DNA of 64,000 bases from Emiliania huxleyi CCMP1516 (GCF_000372725.1 NW_005196756.1:467783-531782), one strand, 5' to 3'; numbered from the stretch's first letter, positions 9,098 to 18,624 are shown. Notes: generated from the letters alone by a model not told the origin. Translations and numbers: made by a program.

Positions 9098-12000
9098 CTA
9101 GAGGTTGGCCTCCCACCGTTGTGAACATAGTCTGGCCCGAAGGAGCCGCTCGTCTCTTGTCCGGGCAAACGCGCGCCCGATAGCCCCATTAAGCACGTGT
9201 GAGGGGTATCCGAGCGCCGTAAACTCCCTGAGCTTGCTCGTCACGCTGAGCGTGAATCCCTCGTCATCGCTCGCCATTGCGACAACCTTGAGCAGGCATC
9301 CAACAACGATTCCCTCCTTCATTTTCGCGCATGTGAAGCTATCCCAACGATGGTAGCGCCACACCCGGGGTACCGCCTCGCACTCCTCGTTCACGTTCTT
9401 GAGTCTCGTCCGGAAGCTTCCGCTTGGGTCGAGCTCGAGAGTCGTTTCCAAGAAATGGGCGCTCTCTGCTGCCTCTAGCTTCAAAGGAGCCCAGTAGCAT
9501 TCAGAACGGCGGAAGTCCTCCCGAAAGCGGTCGACATCCCACACACTATCGTCCTTTGCAGTTATCGTAATCACATCGTCCATGTATCGTTTCATACGGA
9601 ATCGGGCTTTGACATCATCTTCAAGCGTATGCATCCATTCCTGCTCCATCCATGCGAGAGTTCCTATCGCCAGCGGTGGCGAGAGCGCACTCCCCATCGG
9701 GATCCCGCGGGCCTGCTTTAGCAGGCGTCCGTCATACGTGATGACGTAGCAGTTATCCAGATCGAAATCGATCACCTCGAGCATCGTCGAGAAGCTGATC
9801 GATGCGTGTCCCCACACCTCCCCTTGTTGTGCCCACGAGCACTTCTTCTTGCCTCGCTTCGGTACAAGTATTCTCGGGTCCTCTCCCGCGCCAGATGGCA
9901 GATTATTGCGCACATCATTTAGAATGTCTCTCATTGCCACCCGCATCGCTTCCTTTGGCATACTCGGGTAACAGCTGTCGACGTCGTTAATCTCGTAGCT
10001 GAGCTCTCCCTTCCCTCGAAGCGCCTCGGCCGCCTCTCTCAGCATTTGGGGCACACTTTGGCAATCATGCTGAATGAAGTGCTCACCCTTCAGGTGCCGG
10101 AGTACGAAACTCCACGCCCTGCCAACGAGGCTCAAAAGTTTCGCCATCGGATGCTTTGCGTACGGCGTGATCGGTCTCGCCTTGTGCAGCTTCTGTGCTC
10201 TCACTGTCGGATCAGTAACGTTCTTTGCCTTATATAGCGCATACGGCGCCGTGACTCTTCCCTTGCTATCGAATTTGGTGATCTTATGCCATCCCTTCTT
10301 TCTGTAGAACCATCGCCACGCAGAGATTAGCGTCGCGTCGAGCGTACCGTCAGTGCTCAGCTGGTTCGCTCGTACTCGCGACCGATCTCCTATCGTCATG
10401 TTTCTGAGCAGATCATCAGCTCCGTATTTCTTCCTCTTATACGCCGTATCCTTTAGCGGATATACGCGCGTATAGTTGCCATTTGAAGTGTCGAATAGTG
10501 CGTCTAGCGTCTTCGCATATGTGACAGGGCAAGTAACAAAAACCTCTCCGACATTCTTGTCCAGCCATCCTATAACGCTCCCTCGCAGGACGCTCTTGAC
10601 TTGTGCAACCTGATTCGAAGTGACAACGTCTGCGCATGGTAGACATGTCTCGTCTGTTTCAGCAAGTGTCTCAGCGAGCACCCGTTTCCACTCGCCATCT
10701 CCCCCGGCTTCCCGCACACTTGCGGGAAGGCTTCCGAGTGCCTTGTCCCATGCCACACGCATGTCTCTAGCAGTCGAGATGGGCACATTTTTGTTGCTTC
10801 GGTGTAGTACCTCGGCGTGTGGGCCGTTGTACTCCCGTCCAATGCAGAAAATATGCCCCTCCGTCATCGGTAGAGGATCGAACCCGAAAGAGACAAGTCG
10901 CTGCTGTATCGCTTGACAGGCGCATCTCTGTGGTCTTCTCGGGTCACCGACATTTGCAAGTCTCTCTATAATGTTCTTCTGCCGTACTGTCACTATCTTG
11001 ATCCGTTGAGAGTGCCACTCGATTATGTGCTCCGGCCAGGGTTGCCGTCTCACTAGCTCATCGAGGAAGGCTCGAAGAGGGCGAGCGTCAACCCCTGGTA
11101 CGAAGGGAAGGCGCACCTCAATCGTATCCCGTGTGAGACCCTCATACCTCGTCTCGTATTCTTTCCAGAGCATGCGTCTCATACGCAGCCATGTGGATTT
11201 GTCGACGTATCCCCTCCTCTTCCATAAACACGCTAGTTCCTCTTCTGTGAGTTCGCAGAGCTCTTTACTTACGTCAACGAAGAATTCCTGCGCGGAAGTA
11301 TCATCCTCTTTAACAAACCATGCGCTGCTCGCGAGCAGGAAAGCGGCGCTACCGGTACCCTCGGTCAGAGGGGTGCTTATAGCGCGCCTGGCGGTGACGG
11401 TGAAGTATCCACGGTCGGTTCTGCGCCGTATGGCTGCGAGGCCGACGCTGAAACTCGTGTTTTCGCCATCGCGAGTTGCGATGCTCCAATGAGAGTATTT
11501 CCCCTGTAGGTACCTCCAATTCGTGAGGTGAGTGTCTCTCATCTGGTAGCTGACGGTGAAGGTCATACTATCCCCTTCACACTCGGTCTCGGCCTTTCGC
11601 AGAATGCCACCGAGGTCAAAGTGTCTGTGCACACAACCGAGGTCTTCCCGCCAAAAATAGGAAAACCCGTGCTGCCTCTGCGCATCTAAATGCCTCTCGA
11701 CGCCATCTCCGCCTCGTAGGCGGAGATGACTTCGTAGTGGGTCTCTCCACGGTGGTAGCTGTGGCCTCCTTTGACTTCTATCCGCCCGATTCAGTTTTCT
11801 CATCTCCTCTTTGTACGTAGGCTGGCTTTTCCAGGAAGCTTTGTTTCGCTCCTCCATGTTGAGTTTTGGTTTCAAAATGCGGATAAGTCGCTTCTCGAAA
11901 CGCATGGCTTCATACTTGCTCGCACAAACAGCGAGCGGGACGGTGAACCATGTGTGAGGGCGTGCTGCGCGGTGCGCAATGTATTTTGCATGTTCTCCGT

Positions 12001-12796
12001 TTCTTTTGTTGCTGCAGGCATGGTATTCGCGCGAGTGCCTCACCGTTCCTGTGAAATGCTGTTCCTGTCGGCGACTCCAGTTCTCTGTCTCCCCAACGTA
12101 TACAGCCCGAGTGCCGTCGAGACTGAATCTCACGTACACGATAGCACGTGTATCATGAGTGTGCACTTCTTCTGCGTTCTGTATGAGATGTGCGACTCGG
12201 TCGAGCGCGGGAATGCGTACAGCCCGTGTGAGAGCCTTAATCCATGGTTGTGCCAGCGTGTGTAGCTCTGCTACCCATCTCTTAGCTCTGGTTTGTACTC
12301 TGATTTTCTTCCCTTCGCCTTGGGGAAGGCAGAATTCCTTGATGAAAGCTTGGATAGCCCAAAGCTCTCTTAGGATAAAACCAGCCATCTTTCGCCTTAC
12401 ATGTCGCCACAGCGCATGTATAGGCCTCTCTCTCGTTTCTCCATTCCAAATCTGTCCATCCCCTTTCTCATTCATTCCCTGGCGACGCACACAGCTGCCA
12501 TTAACATTCTCCCGGGCGACGCACACAGCTGCCCGGGACCTCACCGGCTCATAATGGCGACGCACAAAGCAGCCGAGCCTCTCACTAGCGCCAACATGGC
12601 GGACCTCCTTCCATTCTATCGCTTCCCCAGCTACACTGGGGGGCTGTGTGAGTCTCTCTCTCAGCAGGCACAGCACTCTCTCCACTCCCATTCTCTCTCT
12701 CGCCCCCAGGTGGGCGCAGGCGAACGCCGTCGCTCTGCCGCACTCTCCAGGGTTACTAGTAGGGGCGGGCTCCTTACTACTCAATCTAGCGGGCAC
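9098..12796 (-). CDS. Retroelement ORF2: N-terminal GIY-YIG endonuclease plus reverse transcriptase
   Basis: About 1,232 codons. The given 5' end is a GTG; the frame is open back to the ORF1 stop at 12824, and the first ATG is at 12691. A GIY-YIG nuclease domain lies at about residues 218-315: IVYVRF, then AVYVGETENWSRR with the YVG and Arg, a catalytic Glu in AMRFEKRLI, and PKLN. The reverse transcriptase fills the C-terminal part: motif A in YEINDVDSCYPSMP, motif B in RGIPMGSALSPPLA, motif C YMDD (near 9580), and a following FLETTLELD block. RGxPMGSxLSP and the FLxxTLxLD block fit Penelope-like RTs. No RNase H or integrase is seen. Expected action is nuclease-primed reverse transcription in the nucleus. 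No stop or frameshift interrupts it, so it may be active. Confidence 0.85.
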   Translation of the reverse strand: MPARLSSKEPAPTSNPGECGRATAFACAHLGARERMGVERVLCLLRERLTQPPSVAGEAIEWKEVRHVGASERLGCFVRRHYEPVRSRAAVCVARENVNGSCVRRQGMNEKGDGQIWNGETRERPIHALWRHVRRKMAGFILRELWAIQAFIKEFCLPQGEGKKIRVQTRAKRWVAELHTLAQPWIKALTRAVRIPALDRVAHLIQNAEEVHTHDTRAIVYVRFSLDGTRAVYVGETENWSRRQEQHFTGTVRHSREYHACSNKRNGEHAKYIAHRAARPHTWFTVPLAVCASKYEAMRFEKRLIRILKPKLNMEERNKASWKSQPTYKEEMRKLNRADRSQRRPQLPPWRDPLRSHLRLRGGDGVERHLDAQRQHGFSYFWREDLGCVHRHFDLGGILRKAETECEGDSMTFTVSYQMRDTHLTNWRYLQGKYSHWSIATRDGENTSFSVGLAAIRRRTDRGYFTVTARRAISTPLTEGTGSAAFLLASSAWFVKEDDTSAQEFFVDVSKELCELTEEELACLWKRRGYVDKSTWLRMRRMLWKEYETRYEGLTRDTIEVRLPFVPGVDARPLRAFLDELVRRQPWPEHIIEWHSQRIKIVTVRQKNIIERLANVGDPRRPQRCACQAIQQRLVSFGFDPLPMTEGHIFCIGREYNGPHAEVLHRSNKNVPISTARDMRVAWDKALGSLPASVREAGGDGEWKRVLAETLAETDETCLPCADVVTSNQVAQVKSVLRGSVIGWLDKNVGEVFVTCPVTYAKTLDALFDTSNGNYTRVYPLKDTAYKRKKYGADDLLRNMTIGDRSRVRANQLSTDGTLDATLISAWRWFYRKKGWHKITKFDSKGRVTAPYALYKAKNVTDPTVRAQKLHKARPITPYAKHPMAKLLSLVGRAWSFVLRHLKGEHFIQHDCQSVPQMLREAAEALRGKGELSYEINDVDSCYPSMPKEAMRVAMRDILNDVRNNLPSGAGEDPRILVPKRGKKKCSWAQQGEVWGHASISFSTMLEVIDFDLDNCYVITYDGRLLKQARGIPMGSALSPPLAIGTLAWMEQEWMHTLEDDVKARFRMKRYMDDVITITAKDDSVWDVDRFREDFRRSECYWAPLKLEAAESAHFLETTLELDPSGSFRTRLKNVNEECEAVPRVWRYHRWDSFTCAKMKEGIVVGCLLKVVAMASDDEGFTLSVTSKLREFTALGYPSHVLNGAIGRAFARTRDERLLRARLCSQRWEANL

Positions 12797-12826
12797 CCCC
12801 CACCTTTGCGGGTGCCCCGCTTCCTA
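12783..12826 (-). promoter_or_regulatory. UAG plus 11-bp hairpin at ORF1/ORF2 junction
   Basis: ORF1 ends in TAG at 12826-12824. Two bases later a stem begins: AGCGGGGCACCC pairs with GGGTGCCCGCT as 11 base pairs with one bulged G and an 11-base loop. ORF2 continues in the same frame with no further stop. This layout resembles retroviral gag-pol stop-codon readthrough signals; reinitiation at the ATG at 12691 is the alternative. Confidence 0.55.
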
Positions 12827-13708
12827 CGCCGCCGCATCCTGCGGCGGCTGGCCGCGCGGCACCTTGTATGAGCCGCCTGCGGCCTTCGCCATCGCCTTGG
12901 CCCGGTGGTAGGCCGCATCCGCTGCGGCGGCGGCGGCCGCCGCCGCCGCCACCGCCTCATCTTGGTCGGCGGCAGGTGCGCGGCCTCGCTTGCGCTGGAC
13001 GCGCGGCGGCGTCGCCGGCGGCGCCTCCTCGGCCTCCTCGAGCCCAGTCTCATCCGCCGCCTTTGGCGAGTCGTCCAGCTCGGTCACCTCCGGCGACCCG
13101 AATGAGAGCCGCTGCCGCGGGAGCGACGTCGCCTTGGCCATCATGGTCTGCATCATGCCGACCTGCGCCTTGAAGAAAGGCCCAACCGCCTCCTTGAGGC
13201 CGTCTGCGACCTCCGCGGCGATCTTCTTGGCGATGGCGTCCTCGTTGACGAGGAGCGGCGCAGTAGAAATGGACTCCGTGTTGGGCCCGGGTGGCGCGCT
13301 CGTCTTCTCCTTGAGCGACTCGGCGAGGTTGTTGATCGCGGCGAGGATCTTGTCGTCCTTGGTGGTGTCGCTGGCCGCGCTGTTGGTCGGCGCGTTGGGG
13401 TTGGCAGCGCTCGAGGGGACGGGCGGGAGGTTCGGGCAATAGGGAGCAATGTGTCCCGGCCCGCCGCAGCGGTAGCAGACTACATACGAGAAACCGCGGC
13501 CCTTGCCGCCGCCCTTGCCGCCGCCCTTGCCGCCGCCCTTGCCGCCGCCCTTGCCGCCGGAGAACCAGTTGCCGTCGTAGTCGTTGTCGTGTGTGTTGCC
13601 CTTGAGGAAGCCGGTGAACATCGACCGCATGCCCTCCGACACGAAGTCGTTGGCCACCTGCTGCGCGATGTTGGTCATGTCCTGAGGTCCGGAAGGAGGC
13701 TGCGACAT
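12824..13708 (-). CDS. Retroelement ORF1: Gag-like zinc-knuckle protein
   Basis: 294 residues starting MSQPPSGPQDMTNIAQQ, 55 bases after the 5' terminal repeat. Near residues 63-83 a GGK repeat tract precedes a single CCHC zinc knuckle, CYRCGGPGHIAPYC (C-x2-C-x4-H-x4-C), the hallmark of Gag nucleocapsid RNA binding. The rest is helical and Ala-rich (DEDAIAKKIAAEVADGL-like) and ends KVPRGQPPQDAAA. It would coat element RNA. The same reading frame resumes after the UAG as ORF2. A Gag-like ORF1 is unusual for Penelope-like elements, which mostly have one ORF. Confidence 0.8.
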   Translation of the reverse strand: MSQPPSGPQDMTNIAQQVANDFVSEGMRSMFTGFLKGNTHDNDYDGNWFSGGKGGGKGGGKGGGKGGGKGRGFSYVVCYRCGGPGHIAPYCPNLPPVPSSAANPNAPTNSAASDTTKDDKILAAINNLAESLKEKTSAPPGPNTESISTAPLLVNEDAIAKKIAAEVADGLKEAVGPFFKAQVGMMQTMMAKATSLPRQRLSFGSPEVTELDDSPKAADETGLEEAEEAPPATPPRVQRKRGRAPAADQDEAVAAAAAAAAAADAAYHRAKAMAKAAGGSYKVPRGQPPQDAAA

Positions 13709-13763
13709 CCTGTTGCGCGGAGTGAGTCTCGCTCGCTCGGTCCAGATGTCGGGGTAGCGCAGC

Positions 13764-14002
13764 TGTGAGCGCTGTCAGAGCGGTGTTTCGACACCGATAT
13801 CGTTCAAGGAGAACGCTGATTCAAAATCCGCTGTTCACGCTTCACAGGTAAGTGTAAGCGGAGCAGCTGAGTAGATACAGCGAATCCTTTGTGTTCACAC
13901 CTGCAAGAGCAGGTGTGAACCGATTTCGGCCTTAGCCGTCGGTATGCCAATAGCGTGCTAGCCAAGTAGTACGCAGTTGGATTCCGAGGGTGTCCCATCA
14001 CA
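13764..14002 (-). repeat. 5' terminal direct repeat of the retroelement
   Basis: Identical copy of 8755-8993 and the upstream repeat in element orientation, so it should carry the promoter. The 12-bp hairpin lies at 13893-13920. The 55 bases between it and the ORF1 ATG contain no sequence starting TGG at the boundary, so no ordinary tRNA primer site. Confidence 0.95.
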
Positions 14003-14420
14003 CCGCGCAGGCACCTCGCGACGGGTCGGCGCACTCGTGCGGCTCAACCCCGGGGGCGGTCGCGAAGTTTCCGAGAATTTGGGCTGGAAATGCCGCCGCC
14101 ACGGGTTGGTGGCGCCCTCGGCGCGGGAGCAGGATTGCGATCTACGTTTGTTTGATTTTGAGGCTTTCGGAGGCTTTGGAAAGGAGGTCCGCAGCACCCT
14201 GAGGGAGGTGGCGAACCAGCTGAGCAACAAACTTTCGCACGCTCAGCACCTGGACGAGGTCACATGGACCACCAAGAACTGGCACGGGCTGCAGATGCAG
14301 CGTTTGTCTGTCGTCCTCCACACCGCCGTGGCGTGGCAGACGGTGAACGAGCTAGCGTGCGGGGAGAGCGGCATTGTGCACGGTGCGGAATGCATTGCCG
14401 TTCTTAACGGAGTCGCTTAG
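14003..14420 (+). pseudogene. C-terminal gene fragment cut by the retroelement
   Basis: A plus-strand frame of about 139 residues enters from inside the terminal repeat, so its own start is gone. It reads DLRLFDFEAFGGFGKEVR... and WTTKNWHGLQMQRLSVVLHT, ending at a TAG near 14420. The pattern (FGxxGKE, then a long helix, then W-x-QRLS-x-L-H-A) recalls the C-terminal tail of LINE-type reverse transcriptase polyproteins in algae, but that is only a resemblance. No matching N-terminal part is visible left of 8755. Confidence 0.35.
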
Positions 14421-14563
14421 GCGGCTCCGGCGGTGAGCCGGTGAGTGTGCCAGTCCGCGCCAGTCCGCGCCCTTGTCGTGCCAGTGTGCTGTGAGAGAGG
14501 CTTGTATTTTAAGAATTCTTTCGCTGAGGGCTGGTCGGAGCTGGGGGCTGGTCGCGAGAGGAG

Positions 14564-15035
14564 ATGGAGGCGGCGGAGGAGGAGATGCAGCGCGGCGAGG
14601 GTTCTGATGCCTATGCGCTATGGGCTTCAGATCTCTCAGTTAGGCGAGTGGGTCTGCGATGCTTGCCTGGAGGGCTATTTGGGGGGGGGGCTTTGGCGAC
14701 TACTCGGAGCTGCGCAGCGGCTACGTTGCGCCGTATCCGAGTAACCCCTGGTGCCCTGGATAGGTCGCTCGCGCGACCTCTCCTGGATGCGCAAGGGGCC
14801 CATAGGGGTCACGCGGAGGGAGGCGCTGTTGGCGGCGGAGAAGGCGCGGGCGGCGGAGGGGGGGAAGGGCGGCGGCAGCGGGCGGCAGTCCCGCGAGGCA
14901 CGCCGGCGGAAGGGTTCGTCTTCGCGGGGCGGGGTGCGCACTGCGCGCCGCGAGGATGAGGAGCCTGAGCCAGGGGAGGGTTGGGAAGGGGGGGCGAGGC
15001 CGGAGGAGTATGACGGCCTCTTCGACGGCCCATAA
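14564..15035 (+). CDS. Small unknown gene, possibly frameshifted
   Basis: Coding-like blocks run from ATG at 14564 (MEAAEEEMQRGEGSDAYALW) through LGEWVCDACLEGY and GDYSELRSGYVAPYPSNPWC. These are in different frames around a poly-G run near 14681. A second block then reads GRSRDLSWMRKGPIGVTRRE and an acidic tail ending EEYDGLFDGP at 15035. GAATTCTTT lies about 50 bases upstream. The poly-G may be a frameshift or an assembly error. The family is not recognised. Confidence 0.35.
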
Positions 15036-15118
15036 GGGGCCGTTGTCTGCTGTGCCTTTTGTGGTGCTAGTTCGTGCCAGTCTGCTGTCAGACCGGCGCA
15101 TCGCAGAATTCTTTCGCG

Positions 15119-15526
15119 ATGTCCTAAACCGCCGCGCCGCCGCTCGCGCCGCCTGCCCCCGCCGCCGCCGCCGCCCCCTCGCCAGACACGCCGCCTCCCG
15201 CCCGCCTGCTCGACCTCCCCACGGACCTCCTCATGCGCGCCCTCTCTCGCTGCGACCCCGCCGACATCGCTCGCGTCGCGGCCGTCTCGCTCCTCTTCCA
15301 CGCCTCGCTTGCGCTGGAGGGCATCCGCTTGTGGGCGCAAGAGCGCGGCTTCGAGCTGCCGGCGCAGCCCGAGGGCGAGGGCTGCGCCGTGCGGTGGCTG
15401 TGCTATTCTGCGGCGCTGTTGCGAGAGTCCAACCCACCGGCGAGGGCGGCGGCAGGCTATACGCGCAGCGCGCGCCGCCGCCGTGCCTGGCACGTGGATG
15501 ATTGGCGTCGCCATATCGCGCGTTGA
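15119..15526 (+). pseudogene. F-box/RCC1 N-terminal pseudogene
   Basis: This copies the promoter and first about 130 codons of the intact gene at 32510-33940. Shared landmarks include LLDLPTDLL, SRCDPxDIARVAAVSLLFHA, GIRLWAQERG and ELPAQPEGE. Codon 3 of the copy is TAA (ATGTCCTAA against ATGTCCACC), and all RCC1 repeats are missing; the match stops near RESNPPARAA. The upstream GAATTCTTT-CGCGATGTCC is also shared, so the duplication included the 5' flank. Confidence 0.7.
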
Positions 15527-15529
15527 GGC

Positions 15530-16390
15530 GCGCGGTCGCTCACGAGCACGCAGCGCTTGCGGCCGTGCTGTGAGACGTCGAGGCACTTGAGGCCGGTGCA
15601 CGGCGGGAAGGGTGGCTCCTGGTGCGGGTCTTGCTCAGGAACTGGATGCTTGCGCCGGGCGAGTTCATGTCGAAGTCGATGAGAAAGATCGAGCCGCTCG
15701 CCGCGCCGCACCCGAGCAGTCCAGGGCAACAGCCTCGCTCTTGGTTGTGACATGTCCGAGACGATGCAGATCTGTATCGCGAGGAGAACCCGCAAGCCGG
15801 AGCGGGCGGAGATCCGCCGAGATCCGCCGAGTTTCGCCGATGGCACTCTCACCGCCGCTCACCGCCGTGTCGCCTCTCACCGCCCCTCCTCGCTGCCCGC
15901 AGGTGCTGACCGGTCCGGGCCACAACGGCAAGCTCAGCGTCGGCTACCAGCAGGCGCTGCTCGCGACCATGTCTGGAGGCACGCCCGGCCTCGCCCGGCA
16001 CCGGGGGGGACACGTCCACGACACGCCGATGACACGTGCGAGACGTGTCTGTAGGCACGTCCGGCCTCACCGCCATGAGCTGCTCAAGTGCGCGCGACAG
16101 GGGGGGGGGGCTGCCGCTGGGGGGGGGGGGGGGGAGGCGTCGCTTCTCACCCGCCCGCTGTGTGGTCAGGTACGCAAGGATCGCCGAGGAGCAGCCGCTG
16201 TACGTCACGCCCGCCTACTCTCACAACCAGCCGACCGGCGCCGACCCGACCGACTTCGCGAACTCTGATCTCCCCGCGTTGTCCGTTGTGCCTGACTGCG
16301 GCATGCGCGGGGTGGCTTCACGACGGCCTTTTCAGGTCAGAGATAGCGGGACGCTCTGGCTCACTGTGGAGGACAACACTCGATGACGAA
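15530..16390. other. Unrecognised gene fragments
   Basis: On the minus strand (about 15700-15520) there is IFLIDFDMNSPGASIQFL and, frameshifted, KCLDVSQHGRKRCVLVSDR. On the plus strand a two-exon-like piece reads LTGPGHNGKLSVGYQQALL (from 15903) and RYARIAEEQPLYVTPAYSH (from about 16170), separated by an intron-like stretch with poly-G. Neither is recognised. They look like remnants. Confidence 0.3.
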
Positions 16391-18624
16391 AAAGCAGGAG
16401 AGGGCGACTGTCGAGGGGTGTGAGCCTTGGGAGCGTCTGCGAGAGCGCTCCGACACACTCTGCCCGCAGACGCGAAACAACTTTCGCACATGTACATGTC
16501 ATGTCCGTCAACACGTCACACTCATCATGTGACATGTCACACTCACTCACTCACACGTCAGTCGTCACACTCACAGCGGGTCAGCGCCCGTGGGCTCACG
16601 CACGGGGGCTATACAACGCTTAAGGGCAAGAGGGACCCGGCACCCGCACAGCGGTTCAGCGCGGGGTCTCTCACGGAGACACGGTCTCAGCGCCCTGCCT
16701 GTGCCACACGGCTGTGCCTCCGCGTCGTCGCAAGCTCGAAGACGAAGTCGAAACCAAAAAACGAGTCGCAGTAGCTAGGAGTGTTCAAAGTTTCTCTCTC
16801 AAGCTCGCCCCCAGGGCCGGTCGAGGGCGGCCCTCTCGGGTTTCCAAAAGCTTGGCGTTCTTCCCATTGGGGCCTTGCGCTTTCCTCTTGTTTAGAGACA
16901 CCCCGCAAGGCGCGCGATCACACACGACACAGCCCGGTCATCTGAGACGGCCGAGAGTCGGCTGGCTATCTCGGTGAGGAGCGGTCAGGGTGTTGGTTTC
17001 GCCTGGTTTTCGCGGCCACAGTTTGCGGCCTGGGTTTCGTTTTCGCGAGAACCATGAAAACGAAAAATTCTAGCCTGGAGACCTCGAGAGAGTAGTGCTG
17101 AAGGCGCTGGATTTGATTGAGGCAATCGAGCCTCTGCTGACAGGCCATCACACATTCCCCCCTGTGCCTGATACCCACACAAGGCCCAACCCTCGCCTTT
17201 CCCGTTCCGCGCTCGCGCTGGCCCCGCCGCATCGACGCACATATGGCCGCGGGGAGCTGCACGCCCGAGCGGCGCGACGCCTCTTGCTCACGCAACCCGC
17301 CGCTCCCTCTCCGCTCCCACCATGCGATGCGCTTCGCTCTGGCGCCCGAGAGGCTGCGCCCCCTCTCGGCCTCACAATTCCTGCCACCTCCCGTTCGCAG
17401 GTGAGGCTGCTGCCATCGAGGAGCCGCGAGACGCGGCAGCTGCCGCTCGTTTCCCACCCTTACACCGAGCGAACCCGCCCGATTGCCCCCACTCTTTTCC
17501 GGCGAGAGAGCGATGCAGCCCGCTCGCTTGCAAATCGCCGCCCGGCTCCAGTCCGAGCGCCGAGGACGCGAGAGAGCGTGCCGGCGGCGTCGTCTCGACG
17601 CTCACGCCGCGACGTGCTGCCAGTAGGCGCGTCGGCGTTCTCCTGCTCGACACTCTCGTCCAGAACCAGTCATCAGAGCTCGCGTTAGTCCTCTGCACAG
17701 AGAGATGCGATACCTGGATCCCATTCGTCGATTTTCTTTTCCCTTCCTCGAGTACCAGGGCTCTTAGGCGACGCTTGGGTACTGGTGGGAGGGGGGCGGG
17801 GGAGGCGGTGGGGGTGGGGGTGGGGCTGGGGGTGGAGGGTGGGGATTGGAGATGTGTGAGATTTGCCCGAGATTGCCCGAGATTTTCTCATACCCCCATA
17901 TACCCCCATATACCCCCATATACCCCCATATACCCCCCAGACATCTTCATAGCAGTCTTGCACCCTCTTTCACACGGTCCTGATCGCGTAGGCGCCAACC
18001 TTTCCGTTCGCCGAGATTGACCCGAGATTGACCCGAGATCAGAATCCGAGATTGACCGCGCTGGAGTAATGCGCGGGCGGCCCGTTGTGGGACTCTTCCG
18101 CACCTCTCTTTCTGGATAGTTTCTGGCCCTCTCATAATCCCATATTGCATATACCTCCATATACCCCATATACAACCCCCATATACCCCCATATACCCCC
18201 CATATACCCCCATATACCCAATATACCCCCAGACATCTCAGTACCAGTTTTGTACCCTCTTTCACATGGTCGCGATCCCGTAGGCGCTTGCCTTTCCTGC
18301 TACGAGCCGAGACTGACCTGAGATTGACCCCGCTGAGAAGGAGTTCCCGCCCTGCTCGCATCTCCGCTGCGTCTAGAGAGTGCCACTCTGTGCCCGCAGC
18401 CGCTAGGGCCACTCGAGCGCTGGCCTGCACCCTCCATCGGGGACACCACCCCTGGACAGCAGTTTTGACCCTCTTTCACATGGTCATGATCCGGTAGGTG
18501 CTGACCTCTCCGTTCGCCGAGATTGCCCCATCCTCTGCACAGTGTCCAGTAACCAGTAATAATGCGCGGTAGTACTCTGCACAGGCCTGAAACGTAAATC
18601 GAGCTGTCGCAGGAAGGCGTCATC
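16391..18624. other. Repeat-rich intergenic region
   Basis: No convincing gene over 2.2 kb; the open frames are low complexity. It holds short TCACACTCACTC-type repeats near 16530, ATATACCCCC arrays near 17885-17938 and 18160-18232, CCGAGATTGACC-type repeats near 18016-18055, and three copies of a CCCTCTTTCACA-containing module. Confidence 0.5.
17941..18530. repeat. Three copies of a 70-100-base module
   Basis: Copies at about 17941-18055, 18233-18335 and 18458-18525 share ACCCTCTTTCACA, GGTC.TGATC, GTAGGYGC and GCCGAGATTG. The first two are each preceded by an ATATACCCCC array, so array plus module were duplicated together. Confidence 0.7.

Larger units (their letters stand above)
8755..14002 (-). 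mobile_element. Retroelement: Gag-like ORF1, GIY-YIG + Penelope-like RT ORF2, terminal direct repeats
   Basis: A compact 5.25-kb element bounded by two identical 239-base direct repeats that begin TGTGA and end TCACA. Transcription is on the minus strand: repeat, 55-base leader, ORF1 (zinc knuckle), one UAG, ORF2 (GIY-YIG then reverse transcriptase), about 100-base tail, repeat. No RNase H, integrase, protease or tyrosine recombinase is seen. No tRNA primer-binding site abuts the 5' repeat and no purine tract abuts the 3' repeat. That argues against a standard LTR retrotransposon and for a Penelope-like element with pseudo-LTRs. The N-terminal position of GIY-YIG matches the permuted Chlamys/Naiad-type Penelope lineages. 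Repeat identity implies recent insertion. Flanks (CCGAC and CCGCG) show no clear target-site duplication. Confidence 0.8.

Noticed and set aside
12794..12796. GTG as a real start codon for ORF2
   Set aside because: Eukaryotic initiation at GTG is unlikely. The frame is simply open from the ORF1 stop; readthrough or the ATG at 12691 are better explanations.
8747..14010. Target-site duplication of the retroelement
   Set aside because: Flanks read CCGAC on the left and CCGCG on the right; a 2-3 base match at this GC content is not evidence.
16966..17688. Open frames of 160-200 codons on both strands
   Set aside because: Both strands are equally open, rich in Arg/Ser/Pro, and lack any family likeness, as expected from GC-rich non-coding DNA.
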